Shown here: piece after piece, positions 46,201 through 57,740 of the stretch
How the letters are laid out: every line of letters starts with the position of its first letter
Numbering within the stretch: position 1 is the stretch's first letter
NCBI GenBank assembly: GCA_026874595.1
Contig: CM049306.1
Location: forward strand, 57,542,019 to 57,606,018
Direction of reading: 5' to 3'
DNA: 64,000 nucleotides
From: Sipunculus nudus
Lineage: Eukaryota; Annelida; Sipuncula; Golfingiida; Sipunculidae
Made by a program: the position numbers and the translations under genes
Notes under the pieces: generated by a model
What the model saw: only the letters and a program-made list of their open reading frames with translations
Databases searched by the model: none
Told to the model about the DNA's origin: nothing

Positions 46201-47515
46201 TTTTTACAAAGTCCATTATGTTTGGGCCCATAACTTAAAGAATTTATACTTTACAGACTTAATTTCTGGCATGTACATAGGAAGTATATAGAGGAATATT
46301 TATGGTAAATATGAGGAAAAACAGATGAGTGGTTTTGATATTAGGCAGTCCTGAAGTGTGAAAATAGGATTTTAATAAAAAATTGAGGTTTTTCCTTAAT
46401 TTCTCAAAGGAACAAAGTCGCAAAGACCCAGTTTTCGGCTTGGTAGGAGATCTTGGGGACATCTAACATTATGCTGAATTTTGGATTCCTAGGTCTTACG
46501 GTTTCAAAACGTGCCACATCTACGGACGGACGGACGGACGGACGGACGGACAGACAGACGGACGGACGACGGACAATGGACCACGACTATAGCTCAGATG
46601 ACTTATAGTCAGCTGAGCTAAAAATGAAGTTTTTCATTAATATCTCAAAGGTATTAAGTCCTAGTGACTAAATTCTTGGCATGGTAGGGGATTTTGGAGA
46701 CATCTAATTGTATGGAAAATTTTAGAAACTGAGAGCTGAAGCTGGGGAGCTGAGCTCTTGCAAACTGCATAACACTAGCCTGATGTAAACAATATGTTAC
46801 ATGGTGCTTGAAAACTTGAATAAAATCTACAGTTTTTGATCAACGGGTTTCAAATTTTTTGTGTTAACAGACAAAATGCTAACAAAAACATGCTGATAAA
46901 ATTAAATCCACAGTACTTACAGGAAAAAAACGTGCCATGGTCAAAGTTAGGCAAAATTTAAGGTACCAATTTTTTATTTTTGTTAATATTTTAAAAAATT
47001 TAAAAGATTTTGATCTAATTTTGGGTATACAATTTAATTTTGATTATTTAAAGTTATATTACTTGAAAAAAGTCCATAGCTTTAACATGGTTTGTGTTAA
47101 GTGATCAAATATCTTTCCTGATTGTTTACAAAATGCATTATGTTCTGGCCCATGACTTTTTTAAATTATATAATGCAGACATAATTTCAGGCATGTACAT
47201 AGGAATTATATAGAGGAATATTTATGGTAAATATGAGGAAAAACAGATTAGTGGTTTTGATATTAGGCAGCCCTGAAGTGTGAAAATAGGTTTTTAATAA
47301 AAAAATGAGGTTTTTCCTTAATTTCTCAAAGGAACAAAGTCGAAAAGACCCAGTTTTTGGCTTGGTAGCAGATCTTGGGGACATCTAACACTATGCCGAA
47401 TTTTGGATTCCTAGGTCTTACGGTTTCAAAACTTGCCACATCTAGGGACGGACGGACGAACGACGGACAATGGACCACGACTATAGCTCAGATGACTTAT
47501 AGTCAGCTGAGCTAA
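43213..47515 (+). mobile_element. Helitron-like family A, large copy containing a second copy
   Basis: It begins ACAAGGGACCTATGGGTAAC and ends with ACTTATAGTCAGCTGAGCTA and A. Its first 1.7 kb is near-identical to 14958-16990, minus the MITE. A second complete family A element (44931-46621) is inserted in it, after which the outer copy resumes with AAATGAAGTTTTTCATTAAT. Confidence 0.85.
44931..46621 (+). mobile_element. Helitron-like family A element, nested copy with exact boundaries
   Basis: It runs from ACAAGGGACCTATGGGTCAC to CAGCTGAGCTAA. It splits a sequence that is intact at 16990-17020 (GGTTTTTAATGGAAAAATGA), so both boundaries are defined. No target duplication is seen, as expected for Helitrons. 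It carries 29 consecutive G (45727-45755) and an ACGG microsatellite (about 46526-46565) just before the 3' hairpin. No replicase-like ORF is present. Confidence 0.88.
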
Positions 47516-47754
47516 AAATGAAGTTAGAGCCTTGAAACTTCTCCTAAGGATAGATCAACCCCACATAATAATAATGAATTTAAAAAAATGGTCAAAATGA
47601 TTCATTTGACAAAAAAACACCACCTTGTGAAATGCGACCTTATAAAACATGATACTGAATACAATTAACTTAGAAAAAAATGCATTACCTCATGAATGCA
47701 ATTATTTACATTTGGCAACTAGCAGACCAGGTTTTTACGTCACAAAAACAACTA

Positions 47755-47920
47755 TATGTCTCCCCTCACTACAGGCCTTACTTTCCCAAATTTGAGGGGA
47801 TAAAATGGACTCTTTCAAAAGTTTGGCATTAACCATATGTCTCCATTCACTGTGGGCCTAGCTTTCCAAAATTTGAGGGGATAAAATGGACCCTTTCAAA
47901 AGTTTAGTGTTAACTTAATC
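47755..47920 (+). repeat. Direct duplication of about 83 bp
   Basis: TATGTCTCCCCTCACTACAG and its partner TATGTCTCCATTCACTGTGG each lead into CCAAATTTGAGGGGATAAAA-type sequence ending in CTTTCAAAAGTTT. Two adjacent copies are present. Confidence 0.75.
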
Positions 47921-48067
47921 CTGGATTTCTAGAGATTTTACCTTGTATGATGATGATCAAGAAAACCAGGTTATGAACTGATCTGCGATTTTATTCTGGC
48001 TGATTTGACCTTGAAGATCCAGGTGAAGATAACCAGCTTTTTAACCTCCTCAAGAAACTTGATAAAA

Positions 48068-49920
48068 ACAAGGGACCCATGGGTCACATCGCTCAGCTGA
48101 ATTTAGGAAAATATTAGTAACTGCAAATATTTTTATTTCTTTTGGTTTTTCATGTATATTATCATTAGAAAAGCTATGAGAAAATGGCCCTGCTAAAATG
48201 AAACTCTGTAAATTATAGAATAATGGACATGAGCTAAACCATTTAGTGATGCACCAAGGGAACAAATAGGCCTATGGTAAGTGTTATATAAAAGTATCAT
48301 TTCATAAACAAATAATGTGTGAAGGTAATTTAGTTTTCAAAAGTTAAATATATGGCCATATGAGTTAAAAATTAATCCAACAAAGTTTGACCAATATTCC
48401 TAATTTTAATACTAAGTTAACAGTGTTATTCACACCTAGGCCCTGCCAACTTTAAGAGATATGAATGAAATGCTACAAAGTATTTATATCTTCTTAAAAC
48501 TTGTCAGTTAGCACTTACATTAGATCCTAATATTTCATTACATTTGAATATTAGGATTAATTCCTGATTTTTTTTTCTTTAAATCAATCAAAATTGTCTC
48601 AGTCTCATCAAAAAGAATTTATTTAACATTAAAATTATAAGATTCATCTTGTTTATTAGTCCTATGTATTGAAGGGGTGGGTGGGGGGAGGGGTCTCCGT
48701 TGTTACCGCTCGTTGCTGAAAAAAATGTTAATTTTATGATTCATCTAGTTCATTGTACAGGTCTGTCAAAAGAATGGGGTGGGGGGGGTGGGGGGGGGGG
48801 GGGGGGAGCGGGGGTTGCCAGAGAAAAAGGCTCCCTGTGGTATGGTATTAACTGTAGACAGCCTGATCAAGCTCAACTCAGTGGAGAGAGCTGCACTGAA
48901 TGACCTACAGTCACCAAAGTGGACTGCTTGACAATGAATGGGAATACAACAAGAGCCTCCAAAATAAATTCAATTACTAGCCTAATTTTGCAGCTTTTAT
49001 TTTCACGTTTTTAATAAAAAATTGAGGTTTTTCCTTAATTTCTCAAAGGAACAAAGTCGCAAAGACCCAGTTTTCAGCTTGGTAGGAGATCTTTGGGACA
49101 TCTAACATTATGCCAATGGCCTGGTGAGCATAGAGATATGCACTGAATGACCTACAGTCACCAAAGTGGACTGCTTGACAATGTAAGGGAATACAACAAG
49201 AGCCTCCAAAAAAATTCAATAACTAGCCTAATTTTGCAGCTTTTATTTTAAAATTTCAGATTTAAACAGATTAAATCCTTGTGTACATGCTGTGAAAATT
49301 AAATCCACAGTACTTACAGGAAAAAAAAGTGCCGTGGCCAAAGTTGGGCAAAATTTATGGTACCAATTTTATATTTTTGCCAATAATTAAAAAAATTTAA
49401 CAGATTTTGATTTAATTTTTGTTTACAATTAAATTTTGATTAATTAAAGTTGTATTACTAAAAAAAAGTCCCTACCTTTAACACTTGGTCTTAAGTGACC
49501 AAATATCTTTCCTGATTTTTTTTACAAAGTCCATTATGTTTGGGCCCATAACTTTTTTAAATTAAATAATACTGACTTAATTTCTGGCATGTATATAGGA
49601 ACTATATAGAGGAATATTTATGGTAAATATGAAGAAAACCAGATGAGTGGTTTTGATTTTAGGCAGTCCTGAAGTGTGAAGATAGATTTCTCATAAAAAA
49701 TTGAGGTTTTTCCTTAATATCTTGAAGGAACAAAGTCCTATTGACCCAATTTTCGGCATGGTAGGAGGTTTTGGGGACATCTAACTGTATGCCGAATTTC
49801 AGATTCGTAGGTCCAATGGTGTCGAAACGTGCTAGTCTTACGGACGGACGGACAGACAGACACACAGACGGACGATGGACCGTGACTATAGCTCAGATGA
49901 CTTATAGTCAGCTGAGCTAA
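48068..49920 (+). mobile_element. Helitron-like family A element
   Basis: It begins ACAAGGGACCCATGGGTCAC, then ATCGCTCAGCTGA, and ends CTTATAGTCAGCTGAGCTAA at 49920. It has a long G-rich stretch at 48777-48806, a partial internal duplication (about 48890-49210) and a GGACGGACGGACAGACAGAC tract before the end hairpin. Confidence 0.82.
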
Positions 49921-49924
49921 CAAT

Positions 49925-50705
49925 TAGTGTTTCAAATTTGAGTGGAAAATATGTGCTATTTCTAAGTTATTGGGTTCACAAATAATTATTATTTCACCCA
50001 ATTTGACCTTGATGAAGGTCAAGGTCATAAGTTTTATTTTACTTGTCCGAGATATTGGTAGAGCAATTTAGAAGTTGAAATTCATGAAAATATATCCAGT
50101 GGTTCAAAAGTTATAGTGTTCAAAAATAATATCTATCCTGGCTGATTTGAAATTTGAGATCCAGGTCAAGATCACCAATTTTTTCGAGCTCCTCTAGGGA
50201 CTTATTTAAAACAAGAAGTGTTTCAAATTTGAGGAAAACATTGGCGCTTCTTCTAAAGTTATGGGGTTCACAAGTAATTCTGTTTTTGCCTATTTGACCA
50301 TGATGTTGAAGGTCAAGTTCTACAGTCTTTGAACTTGTCTGAGATTCTGGTAGAGACATTTCAAAAGTCATATTTCATGAAAATATAATGGGTGGTTCAA
50401 AAGTTATTATGTTCACAAATACTTTTGATTCTGGCCGATTTAACCTTGAACATCAAGGTTAAGGTAAACAATTTTCAAGCTCCTTAAAGTGTTTCAAATG
50501 AAGGAAAAAATATTTGATACTTCAAAAGTTATTGGGTTCACCAAAAAAATCTATTTTGGCCTATCTGACCTTGATCATGAAGGTCAGGTCACTGGTTTTT
50601 TTTCAAACTCATTCGAGAATATGGTAGATACAATTTAAAGTTTAAAATTTTATGAAGATATGACACATAAGACACGCCGCCGACAGACCAAACACTATAG
50701 GTCCC
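49925..50705 (+). repeat. Tandem core of a repeat, about three units of 270-290 bp
   Basis: AGTGTTTCAAATTTGAG-type starts recur at about 49927, 50217 and 50487. Each unit contains a GACCTTGATGAAGGTCAAGG-like palindrome and TTCATGAAAATATA. The block ends with GACACGCCGCCGACAGACC. Confidence 0.7.
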
Positions 50706-50756
50706 CCATGGGAGGGAAGACATAACTGGTATAACAGTTTACTCCAAAGCAGTTAC

Positions 50757-50815
50757 CTCCTGAGAGAGTTTAACACAGTTTTCCTCTGTATGTTTGAAAG
50801 CTCCAGCTTTGATTT
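50757..50815 (-). CDS. Putative exon of an unidentified coiled-coil gene (piece 4)
   Basis: The 59-nt exon has acceptor AATATTTTAG and donor CAGGAG|GTAACT. In the frame set by piece 3 it encodes (E)IKAGAFKHTEENCVKLSQE and ends in phase 0, as piece 5 requires. A second frame is also open but would hit a stop in piece 5. Confidence 0.5.
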
Positions 50816-51364
50816 CTAAAATATTTCATTTTTGGCAAGTGAATTCTGAGTGTTTCACATCTCCAGGAAACTGTAAATCTTTTCCCCTTAATACAGTTCA
50901 GATGCTCATGAAAGGCAGAAACTGCTTCATTCAGTCTGTTGACAAGTCAACTGGACAGCAGTTCCACCCCTTGAGTAATCTTGATTTATATACCAGGATG
51001 TGTTGTTTATCATTCATCATGGGCCTGAATAGTCTGCTATGATAGCTGTGAAGATTTAAAATTTTTTTTTATTTATACTGGACATGAAAATAGCAGACCT
51101 GCTGATCTTATTGTTTATTTAAATTTGAGAAACAGTGTCAAAATCCTTATTAAGAATTTTACATGGAATAAGCTTTTATGTGTGGACAGTGGACAGAGTT
51201 CATATCCACCAATGTGGACACATGCCAGTCAGAACTACTATATTTATAACTGTATGCTGCAGGGTGCGAAAATTCTACATTATTGAGGAATGTTTTAACA
51301 GCTGGGTGCCCTATTTTTTTAATTTATAATAAAAAAGTATTGACTATTGGTGTTTTGGGCTCAC

Positions 51365-51404
51365 CATCAGAGACTTCTTTGACATCTGCACGAAGGTTTG
51401 AATA
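51365..51404 (-). CDS. Putative exon of an unidentified coiled-coil gene (piece 3)
   Basis: The 40-nt exon has acceptor GCTGTATTTCAG and donor CTGATG|GTGAGC. It encodes YSNLRADVKEVSD and the first base of a Glu codon completed by piece 4. Length and phase agree with pieces 2 and 4. Confidence 0.48.
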
Positions 51405-51639
51405 CTGAAATACAGCACTAGCAGCCATACAGCACACATATTCAAAACTTCCTTTCCTCAAGATCCATCTACACACACTTCATTTTCCATTCATCACAAA
51501 CCTTTTGACATATTTTGACATATAAATATTGTATATTTTGCTCAGTTTTCAAATAAATTAGTTAATACATAAAAGCTTCTTGAATTTCAAAATTGAGGGG
51601 GAAAAGTGTTCTATCAAACTGAGATTAGATTTAATAACT

Positions 51640-52490
51640 AGAATACAGGTAGCTGACAAGCATCTATGTGTATCTGCCGTGGGATGGGTTAAGTGAGGCA
51701 TGGATTGAGTGGCTTGGGGAAACAGAGAGGTGTGTTGCATATTAGCATGGACATCTGCAGCTGAAATGTGAATGTAGGTGGCGCCACCTGCCACAAAATC
51801 CAGAAAGTTATCCGATTTTGTATACAACTGCAAAATTTTAGGCAAATAAGTCAAACCACTGCTGAGATATGTGTTTTTATCCCATGGAAGACAAACATAT
51901 GGACTCCGTGCAAAAATGGTTGCAGGTGGCCCCATCAGTTTTGCATATAATAAAGAGCTATGTGAGATCTATACACAGGCAAAATTTCAGGAGGATACAT
52001 CAAACTTGTCCCAAGATATGTCTGGATGTCTGCAGCCTGAATGTGAATGTAGGTGGCACCACCTGTCATAAAACCCAGGAAGCTATCCAGGATGAATACA
52101 CATACAAAATTTCAGGTGGAGAAGTCCATTCACTGCAGAGATATGAGTGATTTTATCCCAAGGCAGATGAACAGATGGACACTGTGCAAAAATGGTTTTA
52201 GGTGGCGCCATCATTTTTTTATGTATGTTATAAAGCTATCCTAGGGCTACAATTATTTTTTGATTGGTCAAAAGAGTGAAGATATGTGGGTTAATGTATA
52301 AAAACACATGCACAGATGGACGCATTGGAAAGAGGAAATGTCAGAGGTCAAATCAAAATATTTTGGCACCAGTTCACGTGACCCGATAATCATGTAAAGT
52401 TTAAGAAAATCTGTCCAGTGGTCTCAGAGTTCTTTTCAGGAAATGAACGCAGCAGCGGTGGCGGAACCGGTCAAAAACAGTGTCTGCAAA
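51640..52490 (+). repeat. Diverged relatives of the 278-bp GGCGCC repeat
   Basis: AGGTGGCGCCACCTGCC at 51777 and related words at 52051 and 52201 repeat with AGATATG and CAAAATTTCAGGTGG spacing as in 37883-39260. It ends in AGCAGCGGTGGCGGAACCGG near 52450. This lies between pieces 2 and 3 of the putative coiled-coil gene. Confidence 0.7.
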
Positions 52491-52765
52491 ACTTTGTTTT
52501 GGCGGATACTATAATTTAAGGGCCATCAGGGTCAGGTATATACTTCAATCAACGGAAGTCTTAAACTGATATAATAAAGCCTAAACAAAGAAGGATTAAG
52601 AAGTCAATGTATCGCTAACTCCAGTGTAGAGGGGTTTCATGAAATCTTAATCTTACTCTAATGAAATCAGTCTTAGAGACCAAAAATAATTCAGAGGTCA
52701 CAATAGTTACCCAGACACTGAAAAAGCTTAATAAGATAGCAGGAGTTAAGGACATTCATGTTTAC

Positions 52766-52775
52766 CTTAAGCAGC
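52766..52775 (-). CDS. Putative 10-nt microexon of the same gene (piece 2)
   Basis: The decamer GCTGCTTAAG is flanked by TTTGTTTGATGCTTCAG and GTAAAC. Piece 1 ends in phase 2 and piece 3 starts in phase 0. Ten bases convert one to the other and add M-L-L-K without a stop. The phase fit has a one-in-three chance of being accidental, so this is tentative. Confidence 0.25.
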
Positions 52776-53672
52776 CTGAAGCATCAAACAAAAACAGAGA
52801 GTGAAATAAACATCCTTTTTTTCACCATCTTTATTTTACAGCAGAAACCACCTGGTATTATGAGCACAGGTAGTGGTTTAAACCCAAAAGCAGGACAACA
52901 GGGGAGAGCTTCGTTTATGTAAATCTCTCTGAATATTACAGTCATCCTGAATCTCTGCTCATGATTCCTGATGCCCTGATATAGTTTTAATAAACAACAA
53001 ATACTTCTTTGGTTTTAAGCCTTTATTTTTCTTGTGAATCATCAATCATTTATGATCTAACTTGGAACTTAATATCCTGATTTCCTTGTGATTTCCCTTT
53101 ACTTGCTCTGGAGCACACTGTGTATTGTTTTAATGTCTCATACTGATGTTCTCAACTATGAGATGAATACAGATGGTCAAACATCTTATAGTATTATTAT
53201 CCAGATAGAATATATGGAAACTAGCTACCCTGGTCATGCTGTATTTGGCTAAACCTCCTGTCACATGAACAAATGAAGAATAATATCAACAAACAGGTGT
53301 ATATATAATATACATGTATATTTTTAAAATAAGCAGTGCCAAGGGCCTTTTTCCATGCACACAACAGCATGTGTAATCAGCAAATGTAAATCATGGGTCC
53401 CTTTTCCATGTAGGCAGAAACCTGTTTGCCCATGTGTGAAATGAACATCTTGAGATGCACTGTTTTTCAGCATGCATTTCTGTTTGTGGAAAAATTGCAC
53501 CAGTGTAAATCATGTGTCCTTTTTCCATGCACCTGAAAATGCCCACAGGTGAGTCTTCTTGTGGAGGTCAAGAGCCCAAATGCATTCTGCTTGTAGCCAC
53601 CCCAATATAAATCACAGTGACAATCTATATTTAATTGCTGCTCTGCTAGTCCACTTAAATGATTATATATAA

Positions 53673-53709
<37 letters not shown>

Positions 53710-54080
53710 CGCCTAATTTATAATTATTGGGGGGGGGATGTTAAATACCCCCACCCGCATGTCAAATTGTCAATAACACACTACCCAAATAAAAAATATA
53801 TGTTCCTGCCAAAATTTTAAATGCATGCATGAATACAGTGAACTGTAATAAATAACATACATGTTGCCGGGAATGTTGGGGGACGGGGAATCCCTTATGA
53901 AATACTCAGGCTTCTGCACACATGGAAAAGCTCAGTTAAGCACTGCTACTTTCTGTCCCATTTTCTGCATATTTAACAGATTCGTATTTTTTCCCTACAA
54001 ATAACATGACTTCTTTACTTATAGGCATTGCATACCTAATCATTTGTGATTGTTTTTTTATGAAAGTAAAATCAATTACT
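52776..54080. other. Presumed intron with simple repeats
   Basis: It contains a (TA)n tract at about 53665-53710 and three diverged units around CTTTTTCCATGCAC / CCCTTTTCCATGTAGG (53345-53545). The 75-codon minus ORF at 53936-54163 has no support. Confidence 0.45.
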
Positions 54081-54246
54081 ACAAAAAACGACAAATCATC
54101 AGTATAATTGATTATGGAGCAAAACATGAAGAATAAGATATAAATAATAGTTAAAACTTGCAAACAAAAAACGACAAATCATCAGTATAATTGATTATGG
54201 AGCAAAACATGAAGAATAAGATATAAATAATAGTTAAAACTTGCAA
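54081..54246 (+). repeat. Exact 83-bp tandem duplication
   Basis: Two consecutive copies start with ACAAAAAACGACAAATCATC and end with TTAAAACTTGCAA. The copies (54081-54163, 54164-54246) appear identical, so the event is recent or an assembly artefact. Confidence 0.92.
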
Positions 54247-54484
54247 AGTACCTAGGAAGATTCACTAATTAAATATCATAACACATCTCATGAAGTACTT
54301 GTAACATTAACTCAGAACTTGTTTTCTTATAGAAAGAAAATCCCTTTCTTCCTGTAAAAGTACCCTCATTTCAAAAAGAAACAGACATGAAAAGAGTTAT
54401 TAACTGATGTTACAAGTGAACGCATTAAAAACACAAATTATGCTCTAAACACAGTGCGTGACCTCCTGATGACCTTCCACTCAC

Positions 54485-54540
54485 ATGCTGTGAAAAATAG
54501 AAGGATACTTCAGGTTTGGCAACACCCAGTCAAGTTTGCG
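54485..54540 (-). CDS. Putative exon of the same gene (piece 1)
   Basis: The 56-nt exon has acceptor ATTTTACTTTTCCAG and donor AGCAT|GTGAGT. Only one frame is open: RKLDWVLPNLKYPSIFHS plus two bases. The start of the gene was not found; it lies upstream, possibly beyond ACAD8. Confidence 0.35.
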
Positions 54541-55930
54541 CTGGAAAAGTAAAATTTATCTGATTTGCTCTGCGTTTAAACACATCTGCAAAACTGGTAG
54601 AAGAATTCTGCTTGGCTTAGCGTGTAAACTTGCGTAGCATGTCCTGCATGAAAGGAAATATATGCAGACAGTGGGGGATAACTGACCTCAGGCCACACCA
54701 GCAAGTCTGTATGAAGACTGTGTTGAAAGTTGATGATTTGAAAGTTGTGTATTTCAACAGGGGGTGGAAAAAAGTTCATAGCAGTGTAAAGTGTTTGAAA
54801 GTGACCGGTACCTCGAAGAACATCCGATTGTGCTGGTGATATCTGCAATGTAATTGGTTAAATATTACGCAGGAGGAATTCCCCAGAGACAGCACTGCCT
54901 GGTGGTCAAACCTGATCGGCAACTGCGATTTATTGCAGCGAGTAGTGTTCCAAATAGTTGAGCAAAGTGTAATCACTGCTTATGGAGAGAATCTTTTCAT
55001 TAAATGTTTCAGTTTACACATTATTCCTAATTTCCAAGTAGCACAAGACTCAATTTGAACTCTACGAAACTGAAACAAAGTATATCTAAACTCGGTGTAG
55101 ATTTTTCAAATTTGACTCAATTTTCACTTTTTCCTGCACAGACCACAAAAAATTACCCCACATCTGAGATGCACATTTTTTTCTTTTTACAGAAGATTTG
55201 TTACTCCTGTAACTTGCATAACATTTTTTTACACAATTATCAACCAGTGGGTGGACAAGGCCCCATTTGCAGTTTGGGACCTTATCCATGGTCCTAGAGA
55301 AGTAGTCTCTGCATAATCAGTTGTCCACTAAATTTGTGAACCCTTGTATTACACCTATCAAGATACAATTCATGTATTCATAAACTTTAACTTTGTTACA
55401 GAAATCCAACAAAATGTGAGATTCAAAATTATTTAAATTTTTTAAATATATAGCTAATAATGCCTAATATTAGCTAGAACTACAAAATATCTCAAATGTT
55501 TACAAGCCACTAAAGAGCACTCAAAATTGGCAACTAGAATGCCATGATATGTATAGATTCTTTCAGGCCAAAAAAATTGCATATTATTTCTAGGTTTCAA
55601 TTATTTATAATAATCTTCAGCAAACCCTCTTAGTGGGAACTGTTGAAAATTTGATAAAGATACAAAAAAAGCTTGAAAAGATATGGCTGTTAGTGTAAAT
55701 ATAAATAGTGTCAGAATTTGTCAGAAATCTAAAATAAATGTAAACAGTAAAGGGATAAATTGTGTCGATATGTATAAAGTTACACATATGCCTTCTCTGA
55801 TAAAGTCACAGGTTTCTATATTATATATGATAAAACAAATGCTTAATATAAATATAAATAAGAAATCATATATTTAATTCTGGACTAGTTTTCTTCTTTT
55901 GTGTTTTCAAGCCAAAAGTCAAATTACTTA
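54541..55930. other. AT-rich DNA downstream of ACAD8
   Basis: No exon with both good splice sites and an open frame was found, apart from weak candidates near 54630-54720. ORFs of 64-90 codons here are not supported. Confidence 0.45.
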
Positions 55931-55936
55931 TTTATT
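55931..55936 (-). terminator. AATAAA overlapping the ACAD8 stop codon
   Basis: On the minus strand the end reads GAATAAATAAG, so the hexamer AATAAA contains the TAA stop. If used, the 3' UTR would be only about 10-30 nt. No other signal was confirmed. Confidence 0.35.
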
Positions 55937-57203
55937 CTTTGAGTAAATCACGAGATATGAGAAGCCTCATCATTTCATTCGTCCCTTCTAAGATTTCGTG
56001 CACCCTGACATCCCTCCAGTACTGCTGGACAGGGTAATCTTTGAGGTATCCATACCCACCAAACATCTGCAGTGCCTGACTACATATTTCAGAGCACTTC
56101 TCTGTTGTGTGCAGTTTTGCCATAGAGCACAAGGCCACAGATTCTGGTGCTCCCTCCTGCAATGCTTTGGCTGCACTACGCACCAGGAGCCTAGAAGACA
56201 CCAGTTTGGTCGCCATTTCAGCCAGCCTGAACTGAAGGAACTGATTTTCTTTTATCAGTCTCCCAAACTGCTTGCGGACAAGCAAGTGTTCACGAGCTTG
56301 CTCTATGGCCCCTTGGGCAGCACCCAAGGAACAAGCTGCAATATTTATCCTGCCACCATTTAGTCCTTTCATTGCAATATTAAATCCATACCCCTCTGGA
56401 CCCAACCTGTTACTGACTGGTACCTTACAGTCCTCAAGGATGACTTGTCTGGTTGGCTGGCTGTTCCAGCCAACCTTTTTCTCTTTTTTACCAAAGCTCA
56501 GACCTGGTGTATCTTTTTCAACCATGATGCATGAGATACCTTTTGGTCCGTCACCTCCAGTTCGGCTCATTATCAGATACACATCGGTGTCACCACCTCC
56601 GCTGATAAAAGCCTTGGTGCCATTCATAATGTAGAAATCACCATCACGCATTGCTGTTGTTCGCAGCGATGCAGCATCACTCCCACTCCCTGGCTCAGTC
56701 AAGCAATATGAAGCTAGTTTGTCCATTCTCGCAAAGATAGGGATCCACTTTTCTTTTTGTTCTTCAGTCCCAAATTCCTCAATCATCCAACAACACATAT
56801 TGTGGATAGTAATATAAGCTGTGGTGCTGGTACACCCCTGAGATAAAGCTTCAAAAATTAATGTTGCATCAAATCTGCTCAGGCCTGTTCCACCATAGTC
56901 TTCCTTACAGTAAATTGATGCAAAACCTAGTTCTGCTGCTTTCTTCAACACCTCAACTGGGAAGACCTCTTCTTCGTCCCACTGTGCCATGTACGGTGCC
57001 AATTCATTTCTCGAAAAATCTTGTGCCATTTTCTGAATTTGCCGTTGCTCTTCATTCAGGCCTATTGAAGGGTCAATACATGTCGATGAAAGGGCACGCC
57101 CAATTTGTGGCATGGGAAACACCTTTCCTCTCCCTGCAAGCATAAAGCGGTGACCAAACGCACGCACACCAAAACATGACTGGCGCAGAATTGTAGCTGC
57201 CAT
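55932..57203 (-). CDS. ACAD8: Isobutyryl-CoA dehydrogenase, mitochondrial (single exon)
   Basis: A 423-residue acyl-CoA dehydrogenase, matching human ACAD8 (415 residues) along its length. Diagnostic stretches are [38 protein letters not shown] (167-179), [16 protein letters not shown] and RGLNGGRIN-like [11 protein letters not shown]. The likely catalytic base is Glu406 in HEILEGTNE. Residues 1-40 ([20 protein letters not shown]...) are a typical mitochondrial targeting peptide. The enzyme oxidises isobutyryl-CoA to methacrylyl-CoA in valine breakdown, using FAD and passing electrons to ETF in the matrix. The start at 57203 is the first ATG. The frame stays open to 57236 but begins there with TTG, and CTCTCAG at 57226 looks like an acceptor, suggesting an intron in the 5' UTR. 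The coding region has no introns, unlike the vertebrate gene. Confidence 0.96.
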   Translation of the reverse strand: MAATILRQSCFGVRAFGHRFMLAGRGKVFPMPQIGRALSSTCIDPSIGLNEEQRQIQKMAQDFSRNELAPYMAQWDEEEVFPVEVLKKAAELGFASIYCKEDYGGTGLSRFDATLIFEALSQGCTSTTAYITIHNMCCWMIEEFGTEEQKEKWIPIFARMDKLASYCLTEPGSGSDAASLRTTAMRDGDFYIMNGTKAFISGGGDTDVYLIMSRTGGDGPKGISCIMVEKDTPGLSFGKKEKKVGWNSQPTRQVILEDCKVPVSNRLGPEGYGFNIAMKGLNGGRINIAACSLGAAQGAIEQAREHLLVRKQFGRLIKENQFLQFRLAEMATKLVSSRLLVRSAAKALQEGAPESVALCSMAKLHTTEKCSEICSQALQMFGGYGYLKDYPVQQYWRDVRVHEILEGTNEMMRLLISRDLLKE

Positions 57204-57225
57204 GAGTATGATCTCCTTAGAAACT

Positions 57226-57740
57226 CTGAGAGTCAAGGTAGTATTAATAAATGAATGAAGTGTTTATATATTTTTTTATCTTGGCTTGTCAGAAGTGCTG
57301 TACCAGTGCAGTCTTGCTCCAGATTTGATTAGTTTTTAGTTCATTTGATGTCAAAACAATAGGCAATATTCCTACATTAAGTAAATGTCCTTTCTTATAT
57401 GTGTCAAAACAATTCTTGACAACTGCAATTCTACACTTTGAAGTCACTCAAGTATCTGGCCTAATGATATGTGTGAAAAAACACTTCGTTCAGTCCATGT
57501 AATGTTTTTACTAGACAAGCCTCGGTCACATGTAACGCCGGGTATTTTACTCCTTGCTTGTTGTCATGCACTAAAACTGTAATAGATTAGTGGCCAATAT
57601 AGCAATAATACACCTGTACTGAGACACTTGGTGAATATTTATCCCCGTATTTAGCTCTGTAAATTTAACAAATTGTAAATGACTGTAACATATCCTTGAT
57701 TTTGTGTCTGCTTGGCGGACCCTAACCTCACTCGACCGCG
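57226..57740 (-). other. Possible 5' UTR intron of ACAD8
   Basis: On the minus strand, TTAATACTACCTTGACTCTCAG at 57226-57247 fits branch point, tract and acceptor 22 bases before the start codon. A donor such as TCGA|GTGAGG lies near 57733-57738. It joins the coding exon to the CpG-rich region. Confidence 0.4.

Noticed and set aside
40715-50815. Homology of the unidentified exons to BLOC1S5
   Set aside because: A few residues align (QERK-I-SD, QW), but spacing differs and the upstream pieces do not match, so no name is given.
57204-57236. Longer ACAD8 N-terminus starting at 57236
   Set aside because: The codon at 57236 is TTG. The first ATG is at 57203, and a splice acceptor is likely between them.
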